From positions 1 through 6,049 of the forward strand of contig JBAYMH010000015.1 in NCBI GenBank assembly GCA_041663645.1: a stretch of 6,049 bases of DNA, in the 5' to 3' direction. The position numbers and the translations under genes are program-made. The notes beneath the pieces were generated by a model. It was not told where the DNA came from. It made no database searches and saw only the letters and a program-made list of their open reading frames with translations. The stretch's first letter is position 1. Every line of letters starts with the position of its first letter. This document shows, in pieces, positions 5,863-6,049 of the stretch. This DNA comes from Minisyncoccus sp023229485. Its GTDB lineage: Bacteria > Patescibacteriota > Minisyncoccia > Minisyncoccales > Minisyncoccaceae.

Positions 5863-5907
5863 ATACTTAAATCAAATACCCCTAAAAGGGGTATTTGATT
5901 TAAGTAT
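5863..5907. repeat. Perfect 21-bp palindrome with AAA loop (possible tRNA-Leu terminator)
   Basis: Bases 5863-5883 pair without a mismatch with 5887-5907 around AAA. The core is ATACCCCT AAA AGGGGTAT, with an AT-rich outer stem. It begins three bases after the tRNA-Leu discriminator base. The inner GC core followed by TATTTGATTT could act as an intrinsic terminator on the plus strand, although the tail is not a clean T-run. The core recurs at the right edge of the window. Confidence 0.9.
5874..5903 (+). repeat. 30-base direct repeat, copy 1
   Basis: Bases 5874-5903, containing the palindrome core AAATACCCCT AAA AGGGGTATTT followed by GATTTAA, are identical to 6020-6049, 146 bases downstream. 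The two copies bracket the structured stretch 5909-6007. Confidence 0.92.
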
Positions 5908-5908
5908 G

Positions 5909-6007
5909 CGAAGGAGGGACTTGAACGGGCGTAGGGCTGTCTGAGCCCGAGCCCAGCCTTTAAAAAATTTCAGCAGAAATTTATTTAAAGGTCAAGTCCA
6001 TCTTTTG
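5909..6007. other. Compact three-way-junction fold between two repeat copies (unknown element)
   Basis: Three stems account for almost every base. The closing stem 5909-5924 pairs with 5992-6007 (15 pairs including two G-T, with one G-A mismatch at 5916/6000). Hairpin A is 5927-5954: GGGC with GCCC outside, GGGCT (5934-5938) with AGCCC (5944-5948) inside, loop GTCTG. Hairpin B is 5957-5991: 15 pairs, single bulge A5983, loop AGCA. Only two bases are left unpaired at each of two junction corners. The left strand of the closing stem is the same segment that is antisense to tRNA-Leu, so the two folds exclude each other. There is no open reading frame of note. It resembles neither a CRISPR unit nor a tRNA; it could be a mobile non-coding element or a structured RNA. 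Function unknown. Confidence 0.6.
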
Positions 6008-6019
6008 ATATGATCCCCA

Positions 6020-6049
6020 AAATACCCCTAAAAGGGGTATTTGATTTAA
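6020..6049 (+). repeat. 30-base direct repeat, copy 2, ending at the window edge
   Basis: Identical to 5874-5903. In this copy only the central 10 bp (6020-6029 with 6033-6042) are palindromic, because the base to the left is A instead of C. The identity ends exactly at the last base available, so its true length is unknown. Confidence 0.92.

Larger units (their letters stand above)
5840..5926. repeat. Inverted repeat linking the tRNA-Leu 3' half to an antisense copy
   Basis: GTTCAAGTCCCTCCTTCG (5840-5857), which is the last T-stem base, T-loop and acceptor 3' strand of tRNA-Leu, is the exact reverse complement of 5909-5926 over 18 bases. Between the arms lie an asymmetric gap (five bases on the left, one on the right) and the perfect 21-bp palindrome at 5863-5907. 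Together they could form one hairpin of about 39 bp. If the transcript ran through, this fold would compete directly with the tRNA cloverleaf. Confidence 0.9.

Noticed and set aside
5666..5863. Minus-strand open frame of 65 codons over tRNA-Leu
   Set aside because: Its first half is simply the complement of the tRNA-Leu gene (the RDLNPHVLRHMLLRHTR type of translation often seen over tRNAs), and the rest covers its leader. Not a protein gene.
5874..6049. CRISPR array from the repeated 30-base palindrome
   Set aside because: Only two copies are present, the gap of 116 bases is far longer than a CRISPR spacer, the gap is itself structured, and no cas gene is nearby.

Overview
The window looks like a piece of an AT-rich, reduced bacterial genome, most likely from the Candidate Phyla Radiation (Patescibacteria, Parcubacteria-like). 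Four things point that way. A short metallo-beta-lactamase-fold protein sits directly upstream of gyrA. There is a run of small pilins of the type IV secretion (VirB2/TrbC-like) kind that are common in these cells. No gene start is preceded by a recognisable Shine-Dalgarno sequence. One complete tRNA gene encodes its CCA end and the other does not. Trp is encoded by TGG, all seven genes end in TAA, and no frame needs TGA as a sense codon, so the standard bacterial code fits and the TGA-recoding lineages do not. The lineage is an inference; no 16S or ribosomal protein gene is present to settle it.

Layout, left to right, with every gene on the plus strand. Positions 1-115 hold the 3' end of one tRNA and a complete tRNA-Gly(GCC). 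Positions 136-3299 hold a metallo-beta-lactamase-fold protein that has lost its metal ligands, followed 20 bases later by gyrA. A hairpin closes this block. Positions 3360-5524 hold a class I SAM-dependent methyltransferase and then four small secreted, two-helix pilin-like proteins in tandem, ending in a clear intrinsic terminator. Positions 5571-5778 are a non-coding leader with a 7-bp hairpin and a good extended -10 promoter aimed at tRNA-Leu(UAG), at 5779-5860.

The last 190 bases are the strangest part. A perfect 21-bp palindrome starts three bases after the tRNA-Leu. Next comes an 18-base exact antisense copy of that tRNA's own T-arm and acceptor 3' strand. The same antisense copy can instead close a compact three-way-junction fold (5909-6007). 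A second copy of the 30-base palindrome core then ends exactly at the last base of the window. That suggests a repetitive mobile or structured element, and probably also that the contig broke at this repeat.

How the parts relate: gyrA is a complete DNA gyrase A subunit (topology control), with an unusual natural pair of residues at the quinolone contact positions. The four pilin-like proteins share one architecture (signal peptide, helix, short lysine-rich G-x-D loop, helix), so they look like a duplicated family for a surface or envelope assembly. The last one has gained a cysteine-rich extracellular segment. No secretion ATPase or other machine component is in the window, so their system cannot be named.
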